Assembly (NCBI GenBank): GCA_009869945.1
Contig: WIXG01000597.1
Coordinates: 1 to 34,304 of the forward strand
Direction: 5' to 3'
Origin: Mesaphorura yosii
Lineage: Eukaryota; Arthropoda; Collembola; Poduromorpha; Tullbergiidae
DNA: 34,304 nt
The stretch's first letter is position 1. Each line of letters begins with the position of its first letter. The notes beneath the pieces were generated by a model, which saw nothing but the letters and a program-made list of their open reading frames with translations, made no database searches and was not told the DNA's origin. Positions 9,535-19,590 of the stretch are shown here, in pieces. Both the position numbers and the translations under genes were made by a program.

Positions 9535-9700
9535 CACCGTTCGATTACCGATTCAGTTCGGTTTGATTATCGGTTCGGTTCGGTTCGGTGCGGTTTAAGG
9601 GAGTAAAACGAATAGAAATTTCGATTCGGTTCAAAGGATGCTTCGGTTCGGGTTGAGGGAAAAACCGAACCAAACCAAACCGATCGGAACGCTAGTCGAG
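9535..9700. repeat. TTCGG/CCGAA array with an inverted arm
   Basis: Direct copies of TTCGGTTCGGTT-type motifs at about 9541-9655 face the complementary CCGAACCAAACCAAACCG at about 9664-9682, so the strand can fold on itself. Such short subterminal motif arrays occur in ends of hAT-type and non-autonomous elements, and a hAT gene lies just to the left. No clear terminal inverted repeat or target duplication was found. Confidence 0.6.
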
Positions 9701-10116
9701 CGTGTGTTTTCAACTTACGGCTTTCTACAAACCGACAAAAGAAACCGGTTGTCGCAGGAAACTTTGACGAAACTCTCATTTTGTTTTAGAGCATTATAAG
9801 AAGAAAAGAGGTGAAGAAACCTGCACGAAAGAGATCTCTTGTGTTTGTTATCAATAGATACTGACGATGAAAGCAATAGCGATTAGTCTTATCCTCACTG
9901 TTATTCTCTTGTTTTGGAGTTAAGTTTATGCTCAGAATAAAATTTCAGATTCTACAACTCGTTATTTATCACTTTTTGCTGGTATTAAACCGTTATTTAC
10001 CAATTTCGTGGTATTTACCAGAATTCACCAATATATCACACATTTATGCGTTATTTAGCACTAATTACCAGTGGAGTGGGATTTTATCGAGAAAATCGGT
10101 ATTTATCGAACACTGA
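9700..10116. other. Non-coding, degenerate GTTATTTACCA repeats
   Basis: No supported gene. Between 9958 and 10075 there are several loose copies of (C/G)GTTATTTA(C)CA and GAATTCACCA. They look like decayed tandem repeat; nothing else is visible. Confidence 0.4.
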
Positions 10117-10812
10117 TTGGCCATCTACATGCCACTTTGCGGTACGTTCGTGTACGCGATCAAGTGTGAGCTTCATCCGCTGTATATGCTGGCCCCTAAC
10201 CTGGGAAGCCCATCTGGGAGTGGCGCAAGTGCTCTGACCCAGCCAACCATAGTGGCCGTCTATTTGTGGATGACCCTAACGAGTTACTTCAGTGCTCTCG
10301 GAGTCTACGCGATGCTCATGTTTGCAGAAGAGTGTTTCATGCTGAAGCTGGTACAGGATTCGGAAAAGCTCTCCGCTTGTGGGGGGGGCTCTGCTGGAGG
10401 AGTACAGGAACCCTCCAGGTCGTCTGCCGCGATGCTTGACGCATCCAATCTCACACACATTGGCTCTGGTCACCTTCTCCTGCTTTCAGCTGGATGCGTA
10501 ATCATGTTCAAGGCCAGCATGCGCAGGATTCCGGGTCTACTCATGGAATCAGCATTCATCATGAACTGCATTGGGACGTGCGTAATTTACGTCTTTATTC
10601 TGCCGTTGATTTGACGGGCGATCGAGCCATCTGAGGGACTCACACGCGGGTTCCCGACGAAAAATGGCAGCTGTAAGGTGGACCGCCTGGTAGCTGCCTC
10701 TTTGCAGCCGCTTCGGGTCCAGTACTCGTTTATGGGCACATTTGACAAGGGGTTGTACCTTCTGGTGGCGGTTATTTTCGTGGAGGCTACTTGTGATGTA
10801 CTTTTATTGTAA
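10117..10812 (+). pseudogene. Gustatory-receptor-like pseudogene (C-terminal half)
   Basis: One frame runs through this region with a single TGA at 10612-10614. The C-terminus (QPLRVQYSFMGTFDKGLYLL ... DVLLL) aligns by eye with the end of the intact receptor at 30.3 kb (QPVRMQFGAFGYFDKSMYLF ... NSLLL). The preceding membrane segments (SGHLLLLSAGCVIMFKASM) also match that protein. The TGA falls at, or one residue from, a Trp codon in the paralog. The insertion between two membrane segments includes a run of eight G (10381-10388). No start codon or upstream exons are found, so this is a truncated, nonsense-mutated copy of a seven-transmembrane chemoreceptor. Confidence 0.75.
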
Positions 10813-10862
10813 TTATCGGCTCATAATCCGGAAAATGATATTTACCTAATAAAATAGATTAC

Positions 10863-11065
10863 CGGAACACTCGAAGTTGACAGTACTCCACTCGATGATA
10901 TTATATTCGGTTGCATGCAGATATGCTGATGTGAATTTGATGATGAGAGGTGCTGGCGACACAATCGTGTAATTTGAAACCAAGTCAGGCCTGCACAAGC
11001 CAAAGGCTTGGCGGGTTGAGACGGTGTTCATTTCGTACACGACTGGCACCGGTTCATGGTAGGAT
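10863..11065 (-). other. Possible orphan internal exon
   Basis: A 203-nt open segment with a strong acceptor upstream (tttcttccag) and a donor (gtaatc) downstream. The residues (YHEPVPVVYEMNTVS...FECSG) look protein-like with two Cys, somewhat like the end of an extracellular beta-sandwich domain, but no family is recognised. No partner exons could be found on either side, so it may be a relic. Confidence 0.25.
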
Positions 11066-11206
11066 CTGGAAGAAACACCAGAAGGTTGAAGCATGATGGT
11101 TGGAGGGACGGAGGCCAGCTGCACACCCCTGTCAGGTCAATTCTCGTATTCACCGCACGGTTGGTTGACTTTGTAGCTGATTCCACCGCCAATTCCGTCA
11201 TCGAGG

Positions 11207-11923
11207 ATGCAACCGCATTCGTTGGCTGTCAAGAAGTATGTACGTCAGTCCAATAAATTATCCTCATGCAATGTACCAAATGTGGTCTCGGCCACAGCAG
11301 TCGACGCCAGAAGAACGACAATGATCAATATACGCCACGTACCTGCCTTTGCTCCTCCTCAAGACGTGGTCAAATCATTCGACTTGCTAGCGGAAACGGC
11401 TTTCTTCACGGAAAATGAACTTCTGCTCAGGCCCTTCACCGACTACTTGGAGGACGTTTGGATTGGCCGACCTCAGAGATTAAGACGCCGCCCACCCTTG
11501 TTTGCACACGAAATTCGGAACACCTTTACATCGACCGCTGATGGTAAGGAATTCTTGTAAATTCTTTTCTAATAATTATGCATAAAATTTCGTCAAATGT
11601 GACACAAACGTAATTGATGTACTGTTTACTTTGTTGTAGGTAATGTAAGAGCTTATAACAGCGTGGAAGGCTGGAACAGAAGGTTCTCCTCCTTGATCGG
11701 CGCTGACCATCCGTCTCTATGGAAATTCATTGATAAGCTGAAAGAAGGACAAAGCCACACGGAATTTCGACTGAGCCAAGCCGTAGTAGGGACTCCAGCA
11801 CTAGCAAAACGCACCAAGTATCGCGACCCGGATGCTCGATTGCAGAATATTGTAAGAATATTCGGAATCCCACTTTCTGAATACCTCGATGGCATTGCAT
11901 TAAACATCGCATTTCAATTATGA
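11207..11923 (+). mobile_element. MULE transposase C-terminal fragment
   Basis: Two exons joined over an intron at 11544-11639 (gtaagg...ttgttgtag); the split codon gives Gly and the frame continues. Exon 1 has the DVVKSFDLLAE...DYLEDVWIGRPQR-RRRPPLF block and exon 2 the NSVEGWNRRFSSLIG-HPSLWKFI block. Both are typical of the C-terminus of the MULE/FLYWCH-type transposase-derived proteins common in arthropods. The catalytic DDE part is absent upstream, so the copy is 5' truncated. It ends with a normal stop after the SEYLDGIALNI motif. Confidence 0.65.
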
Positions 11924-12509
11924 TTACGATTTTGTGAGCACACGGCATAGTGATCTTATTTTATTATGTGACATTACTGTACCCAAATTTTATCTAAATT
12001 AGTTTTGTTAAAATAATACATCAGCATTATACTCATAACCTCGAGGGTTGGTGTTTGTTTTTTGTTGTTACTTGTTTACTCTGTCGTGTATCGATTCTCG
12101 TGCCGTCCCGTGATTTCAGTTGTACTTGCATACTGTCAAGTTCGTTGACAGTCGTGTTTGTGTACCGTCAAGTGTATATGGTCGCGTTTATACGGTCACG
12201 TTTGTACGACCAAGTGTATACACTAGAGGTGTATACGGTCGAGCTGTTCACCTCCTCCCGCTTCCAGTCCAGGGTTCGACATTTGTCCACTTTTCTCTCT
12301 TTGACTACTGGATAGTGGACAAAATGGACAAAAGGTCATATGATAACCTTAAAGTCTTTTGTGCCATTTGCCAATATAAAATATTGCTGAATTTTACTTT
12401 ATTTTACAAAATCTTGCTTATCTCTTTCGTTTGCAACAAAGAATTCAATTTATTAAACTTCAATTAAACACAGCTGCATGTCACAGTCACAGATTTCATG
12501 AATGGCAGC
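11924..12509. other. Intergenic, weak internal repetition
   Basis: No gene is supported. Around 12130-12240 short motifs of the type GTATACGGTC/CGTTTGTAC recur irregularly. The rest is AT-rich. Confidence 0.4.
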
Positions 12510-13268
12510 TTATGTTACGATACAGCAATGGAGCGCAGAAGCCTGGATAGGAAAATAGCCTTAGATTTAGAATTTGTTACTGGAGTAACCCAGCTTTTAC
12601 TTACTGTAAACTTCTACGAAGTGGGCTTACCTTCTCCCGTGACAAACTTAAATCTGACGCGATTGCCAATGCTTCCAGAGCCTCCTTCATATTCTCTCCG
12701 GTTGCTGCCGAACATTCGATGTAGGAGGCCCCAAGTCTTCTCGCAGTAGCCAGTCCTTCGTCTTTTGTTACGTAGGGTAGCCCTTTCGCCTTACATTCTT
12801 CCCGACGGTCTAGCTTGTTCCCAACAAGCAGGATATGACCACGCTTACCTCGCCAGGGTTTGGTTTCTTGCGTCCATCTACTTTGGACATTACAAAGTGA
12901 GCTTGGATTGTCTATGGCGAAGATTACGACAAAGAGGTCTGTTGAGGGATAACACAATGGTCGCAATTTGCTGTACTCCTCTTGCCCAGCGGTGTCCCAT
13001 ACTGACAAATTGATCTAATTGTGAGAATCCATGAATATTTTTGTACGAAACAATGCAGTCTTTGAGCGCTTACACTCAGTTCATCCACAACTACAATCCG
13101 TGAGTAATGTTCATAGCATGTCGGATAGTATTGAATGGGAAATGCTCCCGTCATCCACACAAAAATCATGCACGTTTTTCCTACTGCGCCATCACCTACA
13201 AGTACAACTTTTCGGCTCAGACGGTTTAGCGGTGATCTAGGTTGAATCTCAGTAAATATTCTAAGCTG
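12510..13268 (-). CDS. Rho-family small GTPase domain with CAAX end
   Basis: Three exons: 13074-13268, 12631-13014 and 12510-12542, with introns of 59 and 88 bp and phase 0 junctions. G1 is GDGAVGKT; switch I YYPTCYEHY keeps the effector Thr; G3 is DTAGQEEY with the catalytic Gln; G4 is NKLD; G5 ECSA. The small last exon, too short for a plain ORF search, adds SALHCCIVT: a CAAX-type box (CIVT) preceded by another Cys, so prenylation and membrane attachment are expected. Motif spacing fits Rho/Rac proteins. All key residues needed for GTP binding and hydrolysis are present. Upstream exons encode CARD-like domains and appear to be spliced to this one. A separate start at about 13311 (ATG GAT GAT) is the alternative. 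Confidence 0.85.
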
Positions 13269-13347
13269 CTGCAAAGAAGGAATGCCGAATGTTGTATCAT
13301 CCATCTCGTACGATAGATTGTAATTATCTGTCAATTGTGATACCAAC

Positions 13348-14281
13348 CTCTTGTGTTCCGCCTTGACGATTTTCACGAACAGATATTGTTCGAGACTTCG
13401 CGGTGTGTTGAATTCTTTCGAGCATTTCCTCGCGATTTTCTGTCCCGAACCATTTATCACCTAGCTCATCCCTCAGCATCCGCTCTTGTCTCAATAATTC
13501 GCACAGCTTCGCATCAGTCATTTCAAGTATTTTTGCGACATGTTCGTTGTCTGTCTCGTACAATGTTCGTTTCAAATGTGTGTACGCGTCTGGGCCTTTA
13601 TTGATTAGTAGCAGCATGAGCTCCGATACTTGTGCCGTTCCGTCAAATGTGCCCTTTGTAATATTGTCGCATTTATGTGAAATACTTATAATTCTGTTGT
13701 AGGTTCAAATTGTTGGTAAATCCTCACGATAAATTCCTTATCAGTTGGAGTGATCGCTTCGTGCTGAATTAAGTGTATCAGGACCTTGCCAATGTTGGAC
13801 GTATTCTCAGATATTTACACTAAATTTTTGGTTATGACCTTCTTCCAGTGGTCAGGAACTGGCTTCAACTCACGAACGTTGGATGTAGAAACGGATTCGG
13901 ACCCGAGGGCGATAACTTTGTCTATAGAGTACATCATATATTAATATAGAACGGTTTGCTCATCAGCTCTAAAATTGTTAATTCAACCTGCGAGTACATG
14001 AAGGCCTTGGCTTCTGAGTATTTGATCCAGGTTTCCGTCATTTAATTTAAGCGTCTGTAGAATCGCTTCGCCAAATTCGTACCTATTCAGCATAATTTTA
14101 ATTCTCACTACGTCACTTACGAATGGCACAGCGTGATCTACAACGATTGTCCACTTTTGTAGTGCGATTGCATCGTCCAAAATGAGATCTCGAATAAGCA
14201 CCAGTTCTATAAAATGTGGAAACATTATAGGGTATAAGCCTAGAGGTTCGGAACTAGCTTACCCATTCGAGATTTAGCCAT
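13348..14281 (-). pseudogene. Two CARD-like domains, 5' exons of the Rho GTPase gene
   Basis: Four exons: 14263-14281 (ATG, MAKSRM), 13988-14206, 13728-13921 and 13348-13653, with GTAAGC, GTTGAA, GTGAGG and GTTGGT donors and phases that agree throughout. Exon 2 reads as a first CARD-like six-helix domain (ELVLIRDLILDD ... FGEAILQTLKLNDGNLDQIL). Exons 3-4 give a second, clearer CARD (HWKKVITKNL ... LIHLIQHEAITPTDKEFI, then SELMLLLINKGPDAYTHLKR), followed by a charged helical linker. A TAA at 13815-13817 interrupts the second CARD in frame. CARDs are death-fold adaptors that pair with other CARDs, for example in caspase and NOD signalling. The second is fairly sure, the first less so. Confidence 0.55.
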
Positions 14282-14479
14282 GATCCCAGAAATTTGTTTC
14301 GGGCTAACCGTGAATGCTGCAGTCTTACAAGCCTCACAGGAGAACCAGAATTGCGCATGGGCACGACTTACAGCCACTCTGAATGATTACTTGTAATGCG
14401 CAAATGATAAGATAAAGTGGGCGATTTAAATTTATCTGGAACTACTTTTATTTGCTTGTGTGCGCATCCACGCAGAGAT

Positions 14480-14892
14480 AATTTCTGTTATTGGTACATA
14501 GGCAGTGAGTCCAGTGAGCAACGAAGGACCTGCGATACAGTACCCAAGGTCAAATTCTACCGGCTGCCCGTCTTGACCGTAAAGTCCGAGCGGGAGGCCC
14601 TCGCCATTCCGTTCACCCGCACGTCCCTCAGCACCATGACCAACTTCATGAAGCGATTGTCTACGAGGATGGGGGGCAGTTCGAGAATGTTGACGGAATC
14701 TAGGGGCAGTTAGGAGATCCCCTTGGCCATGAGGGCTCGGAGACCGCGCAGGACTTGCGTGAAGCACAGGAAGAGCACTGCGTCCGGTACCTTGGGGCAT
14801 TCCTGGAGGCTCTCAATCTCAGTCGCTGCGGCCGCCCCCTTAAATGTGCGCCCATACGCAATGAAAAACTGAAACTGGATGATTTTTGTCAT
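14480..14892 (-). pseudogene. Takeout/JHBP-domain protein, broken
   Basis: From an ATG at 14892 the frame reads an N-terminal part with ECPKVPDAVLFLCFTQVLRGL and then MAKGIS, a stop (TAA, 14710-14712), and continues LPLDSVNILELPPILVDNRF ... MVLRDVRVNGMARASRS. At about 14560 (TAG 14557-14559) the frame changes and goes on as VEFDLGYCIAGPSLLTGL. The order (C-x-C, GI-x-LPLD, NI/RVNG, FDL) is that of the JHBP/takeout family: secreted lipid-binding proteins of arthropods involved in hormone, feeding and chemosensory functions. The stop and frameshift make it a pseudogene unless they are sequence errors. Confidence 0.5.
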
Positions 14893-15301
14893 GATGTTAA
14901 TCCGGTAATTGCAAATTGTCGACTAAGCATGAGCATCGCGTGCGAATTTGCAAATTCAGGTTTCATAACTTTTGTCCATCAACATCGCACTTTGAGCTCG
15001 CGATGAATCCTTTGGGAAGTACAAAATTATTCTCAAACTCACTAATACAAATTCCTAATTCACTCCGCAGCACGAGAGGGAGATACCGGGACTGGATCGA
15101 CAACATTCGAAGCAACTCTTCTTCTGCAGAAAGAGCTGCTGACCCTGACAAAAAGAGACCAGGTCAATCCGGTCCACCTTCGGACCGCGAAAATGGCCCT
15201 ACCTCAACGAGGATAGGATGTCAGCCCACTCAGCTCTTGAAGAGGAAAAGCGAATAATTCCCCAATTTTAAATTTCGTATTTCGTTCATGCAATTGAATT
15301 T

Positions 15302-15767
15302 TTGCAGGGAGTACGATTTCAATGTCGACATCCTTGCTTAAAATCCTCCCACCTCACCAGTTGCGTATTGGTCAGCCCACGGCCAACCCGCACCAAGATC
15401 ATCCTCACGTGCCTCCTACGATACATATCCACCACCATATCCATATCGTACTCCGAAATGGTTTGCAAGAATGTCGAAGTTTGGCGTCAAGATCGGTATC
15501 TCTTTAAATGTGTACCAGAATGCGGAGTCCCGAAAAAATCCACCACGCCTCACATTGTGAATGGGACAGTAACGTTCAGCAGTGATTGGCGCATTTCAGA
15601 AAATCAGGGGCGGAATTCACGTACTTTTGGGGGCTATCTTGATCACAAGCAATGCCCTCATCACAGCCGCCCATTGCATTGCGCCCATGAACCTCCCGGG
15701 CCTGCGCGTGGTCTTGGCACCATCAGGAGCAACTTCAAAGCCAGTCAAAACCACCCACATTCCTAGA
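15302..15767 (+). pseudogene. Modular (sushi + trypsin-like) serine protease, truncated
   Basis: The first frame gives the end of a sushi/CCP module (MVCKNVEVW...FKCVPECGVP) and the start of a trypsin domain (HIVNGTVTFSSDW). Around 15585 the frame shifts, and the next one continues FQKIRGGIHVLLGAILIT with the catalytic His motif ITAAHC. The Asp and Ser of the triad are missing because the frame ends at 15767. A CCP module before the ECGVP...IVNG linker resembles the modular serine proteases that start arthropod immune cascades. The region 14916-15257 upstream is open (113 codons) and may be another exon, but shows no known domain. Confidence 0.6.
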
Positions 15768-16345
15768 TTATTCCTTATTTTGAGTTAGGTCCTCGTGTGA
15801 CATCCATACGAGAGCAGTAGTCACTATACCAGTGACGAAGAGAACGGCGAAGACGCCAGTGACGACAACGGCAACGTGAAGGCGATGACAATCCCAGTGT
15901 CAACATTGACAGTAGCGGAAGTGAAAGTAATTAGTTGCATCCACCATTGTAATCCAACGAAAGTTTCGTTTAATTTGACTAAACATTGCCGCACTTTCGA
16001 CGTCTTGGCAGTTTTTTTTATAACTTTGTCTCTAGTTTGAGTACATTTAATTTACTTTCAGTATATTTGGTAAAGCTCTTAGTTCGGTTAATCAATATAG
16101 GCATTCTGTTTGCTGTTCAGTTTGCTGACTCGTAGCACCTTTTTCAACAAGAGCCAGTCGATCGAATTTTTTGAAGCCAGATGTGCATGGAAGCGCCTTC
16201 TGTATAAAAAGTATTCCTTTTTTATTGGCTGACATTTAATGAATGCTGGTGCTAACATTTAATGAATGCTGGTGCTAACATTTGAGTACTCTAATTGAAG
16301 TACCCTCCAAATAAAGAGAATTCGTTCTTGAGTTCTATTCTTCGG
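15768..16345. other. Intergenic
   Basis: No gene is supported. It contains a GA-rich stretch (15840-15930), T-rich sequence near 16013, a short 23-bp tandem repeat and an AATAAA near 16311. Confidence 0.4.
16230..16284. repeat. 23-bp tandem repeat, about 2.4 copies
   Basis: The unit TAACATTTAATGAATGCTGGTGC occurs twice in a row with a partial third copy. The two full copies differ at one position (TGAC/TAAC at the start). Confidence 0.85.
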
Positions 16346-16354
16346 CTTTCCGAC

Positions 16355-16540
16355 TGATTTCAGACTTCTGCACTTTGTCCTTCTGACTTCTGCATTTTGT
16401 CCCCATTTCAGACCAAAAATTTCAGACTTCTGCACTTTGTCCCAATTTCAGACCAAAAATTTCAGACTCCTGCACTTTGTCCTTTGGACTTCTGCATTTT
16501 GTCCCAATTTCAGACTTCAGACTTCAGACTTACTTCTGCA
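16355..16540. repeat. Minisatellite of TTCAGACTTCTGCACTTTGTCC units
   Basis: Five or so imperfect copies of TTCAGACTTCTGCA(C/T)TTTGTCC, some joined by a CCAATTTCAGACCAAAAA spacer, ending in three short TTCAGAC repeats. It lies directly beyond the 3' end of the SNTX-like gene. Confidence 0.8.
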
Positions 16541-19500
16541 AATTGTACTCACCCGAGAGTTGCGCCATCCAGCCCACGAGCGATTGAATGCGGACCGTGT
16601 CCCATTCAGCCCCAATCTCTGCTCCCCTGCTCAGAGGAAGATGGTCACGGAACTGGTTCAACTTCGTATTGTACTCTTGTCTGGTCAGAAGACTGGCTGC
16701 GAGGAAGGTCTGGCCACGTTCAAGAGCACGGAGTACAGTCTCTTTCTCCGCAGTCCCCATCACATCACTCGCGTCACGCACCCACTCCCCACAAATATTT
16801 TGGATCCGGAGTTGGAGGAGACCATCGTTTCCTCCTTCAAAGAACTCTTCCAGTGCATGGAGGGCCTGATCCAGGCTTTTGGCGGCTATCCCTTGAACTT
16901 GACTCTCTCCCCCAAAAGTCCTCGAGTTCTGTTCTCAAGTTTGTCCATGAAGTGGGTAACGGCATGAAACGGATCCAGCCTCCTTCTGGCGTCCAACATC
17001 CTTTGCTGAGACGAGTGACGAGAGGGACGAGTTCGGGGAAGGGAGCCAGGGTGGTCGAGGTAAGGAAGGTGAGAAGGGGAAGGAGATTGTTCAGAGCCAG
17101 GAGGCGGCAAAGGATTTGAGCGCCAAGGAGTCCGGTAGTGCGTCCATCTAGTAGCTGTGTTGGCGTTGGAAAAGCTGCTGGGGCTGGAATTTGTCTGGGG
17201 TCTGGGCGGTCTGCAAGGTACTCAAGCACACGTAGGCCCACTGAAGCATGAGCGTGATTCCAGGAGTGTTTGTCCATTTGAGAAGCGGAGAGAACTCGGA
17301 AGCTGGACTCTTGGATTTCATTCATGAGGATTTGGAGGTCAAGGCTATCCATACAAACTGCGAGAAGGTGATGACCTTGGAAGACGAGGAGAGAAGGAGA
17401 CGGAGCAGGAGCGACTTGAGAGGAAAGGGGATTGAAGTAACCTACAATCCATTTATGAGGTGGTGGATTGCTGCTTCGCTCCAGAAAAGTGGAGAGAGTG
17501 CCAAAAGCTTGGATCTGATCGTAGACAGACTCCACTGCTTGGATGGGAAGCACGAAACTCAATTCCTCAATTGCTTCTTCCGGTCCGCTCGCGAGGGCGC
17601 CAAGGAGTTGGACGTACGACTCACAGACGATGACTTTGTCTAATCCCAGATCACGGAGTGGGTCAAAGAATGCGGCGTGGAAGCGGTGCGGCTCAAGGCG
17701 AAGACGTGTCCCAAAACGAACTTGAGCAAAAGCTCGGTAAAAGTGAGCTCGAACTGTTCCACCCACTCTTTGGCTCTTTGGTGGAGGAACAAGGGGCGAG
17801 TCAACAAGCGCAAGGAAGAGCTGGAGTGCGAAACGGATGTCGGCCTCCTTACTGTACTTGACCGGACTTGCCACGTCAAAGTGCAGGCTCAAGGAATTGG
17901 CACGGATTGTATTTGGGTACGACACGCCGACCTCGATGAGCCCTTCCGCAGATGGAGCACGACTGAGAGCAAACAGGTTGCTGAAGACTGTGCCTGGAAT
18001 CTTTTCCTTCCCACCGGTGTTGAGGAGTAGTTTTGTTGTCCCAGGTCGAACACGTGCTATCCAGTCACTCACTTCCTGGCGTGACTTTAGGAGAAGGACC
18101 GACGTGTCTCCACGCACGTCTTGAGCGTGCACGGCAAGGAGAAGAGCTCGCCCTCTGGAACAAAACTCGAGAATCTTCTCGCGGATCGCAGTTGGGTTTA
18201 TCTGGCGCTGGTACTCTCGTAGAGCTTTTGCAAGGTCAACAGTTGTCGAAACACCTTTCTTATACTCGGCGAATAGTGCGAGCCCAGAGGTGCGAACGGA
18301 GAGTGCGGCAAGGGCCAGGCTCGTCTCGTACTTCAGTACTTCTTGAGTGTACGGATTCCTCTTGCTCACAGTGTAAGATTCGTCCAGGGACTTGTACCGT
18401 TGTGTCGCGGCAGCTGAGGTCAAAGACGGAGAACTCTCCTCCTTCGGCTTCTCTGATGCGGCGGCTCGAGTCTTCCCCGACTTCATTTCAGTCTTGCTTG
18501 GGGGTGTCTGCCCCCATGGTGGCACGAACAGTGTGGCCAGTGCCTGATACATTTGCCAAAGGGTTGAGGTGACGTAGTTTGGGCGGGCGTAGTCGTTTGC
18601 ACTGAGGATGATTGCGAGGTAGTCCTCCTTAAGCCCAGCTTCTAGTGAGCGGAACACAGGGTCTGGACAACCCTCAAACAACCCACTGAGTGGACGGAGT
18701 TTGAAGCCTATTGGGAAGCCGTACACGATGGCAGAGTCAAATGGAGGGAAGTCACGACTCCTCACTTTACGATCTATCCCGTCCACTCGAGCAAACATGT
18801 CCTTCACTGTGTTCACAGAGCCAGCGCCCAAGATTGGGGGCAGAGATTCGAATTTGATGGTTTTGGAGTAAGAGCCAGCTCCCTCCTCGTCCAACCAACC
18901 CAGTGAAAGTTTGAGGCCGAGTGTGATCGGCAGCGGTGTGCCGACGGAGGTTGTGTATGGGAGCAAGTCCCAGGAGCCTTTGAGGAAACCAGAAATGTCC
19001 AGAAGGGAGTCAGAGAGTTCTTTACGGGCTGTGAGTGAGGCAGTCGCATACCCACCGAGTTGGACCTCTGCGACGTGGTGCGTCGCCTCCAGAGCACCAG
19101 ACATTATTCTCTGTTTCAAGTCCGTGTCGATGAGGGGGAGAAGAGCCTCTGACGCACTTCGGATTCGAATGAGGTACGTTTGTGTCTTGTAAACTGCGAG
19201 GAACTCTTCCGTGTTGAATTCTTCCGTCTTTGTTTTGTCCACAGAGATCCCTCCGCCAATCATGAGGGATCAGCCCATGAGGTCAAATGTGATCTCCGCA
19301 GAAAGATGGAACGCGGCCCGTTTGGCGCTTGAGTCTGTCACGGTCGTGAGTGTGTACTCTGAATGTTTTGTAGGAAGAGCATCCAAATGCTGACGTGGGA
19401 GTTCAAGGGTGTTGAAGATGTTTCGGTGAAGGAAGGAGGAGGAGTGACAGTCCCAAAGGGAACCCAGTTTCCCGTCCCCTCCTTCGATGAAGGGCAGAGA

Positions 19501-19590
19501 CAGGGCAGAGTTCTCCACGTGCACAGGAACTGACTTCATGACTGCGCCTGCAACCAGGCACAAAAAAACACGAGTAAATAATTGTGGCAT
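16530..19590 (-). pseudogene. Stonustoxin-like (SNTX/MACPF-CDC-related) secreted protein, interrupted
   Basis: An ATG at 19590 opens a signal peptide (FLCLVAGAV) and an N-terminal segment with LGSLWDC, like the start of SNTX-family proteins. The frame meets TGA at 19270-19272 and continues without a shift for 800 codons to about 16.9 kb. After the stop come IGGGISVDKTKT and ATHHVAEVQLGG, which recall the SNTX N-terminal pore-forming fold. Near 16.9-17.0 kb the reading changes frame, and homologous-looking sequence resumes as DQALHALEEFF ... EKETVLRALERG down to 16530, with a possible GTGAGT donor there. The SNTX family includes venom pore formers of fish and many non-venom homologues in invertebrates. 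Role here is unknown; secreted defence is a guess. No SPRY domain is seen. Confidence 0.6.

Noticed and set aside
12055..12315. Periodic motif at 12.1-12.25 kb as a tandem repeat
   Set aside because: Copies are too irregular to define a unit.
13801..13850. A short intron removing the TAA in the second CARD
   Set aside because: Possible GT-AG pairs would give introns of only 13-33 bp or create other stops.
14417..14713. Plus-strand ORF opposite the JHBP remnant
   Set aside because: The minus strand shows family motifs; the plus frame is its shadow and has none.
17248..18572. Several plus-strand ORFs across the SNTX-like gene
   Set aside because: They lie antisense to an 800-codon frame with family motifs and show none of their own.
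19270..19272. TGA read as selenocysteine in the SNTX-like gene
   Set aside because: No selenoprotein family context, and other loci in the window show TAA and TAG as well; mutation or error is simpler.
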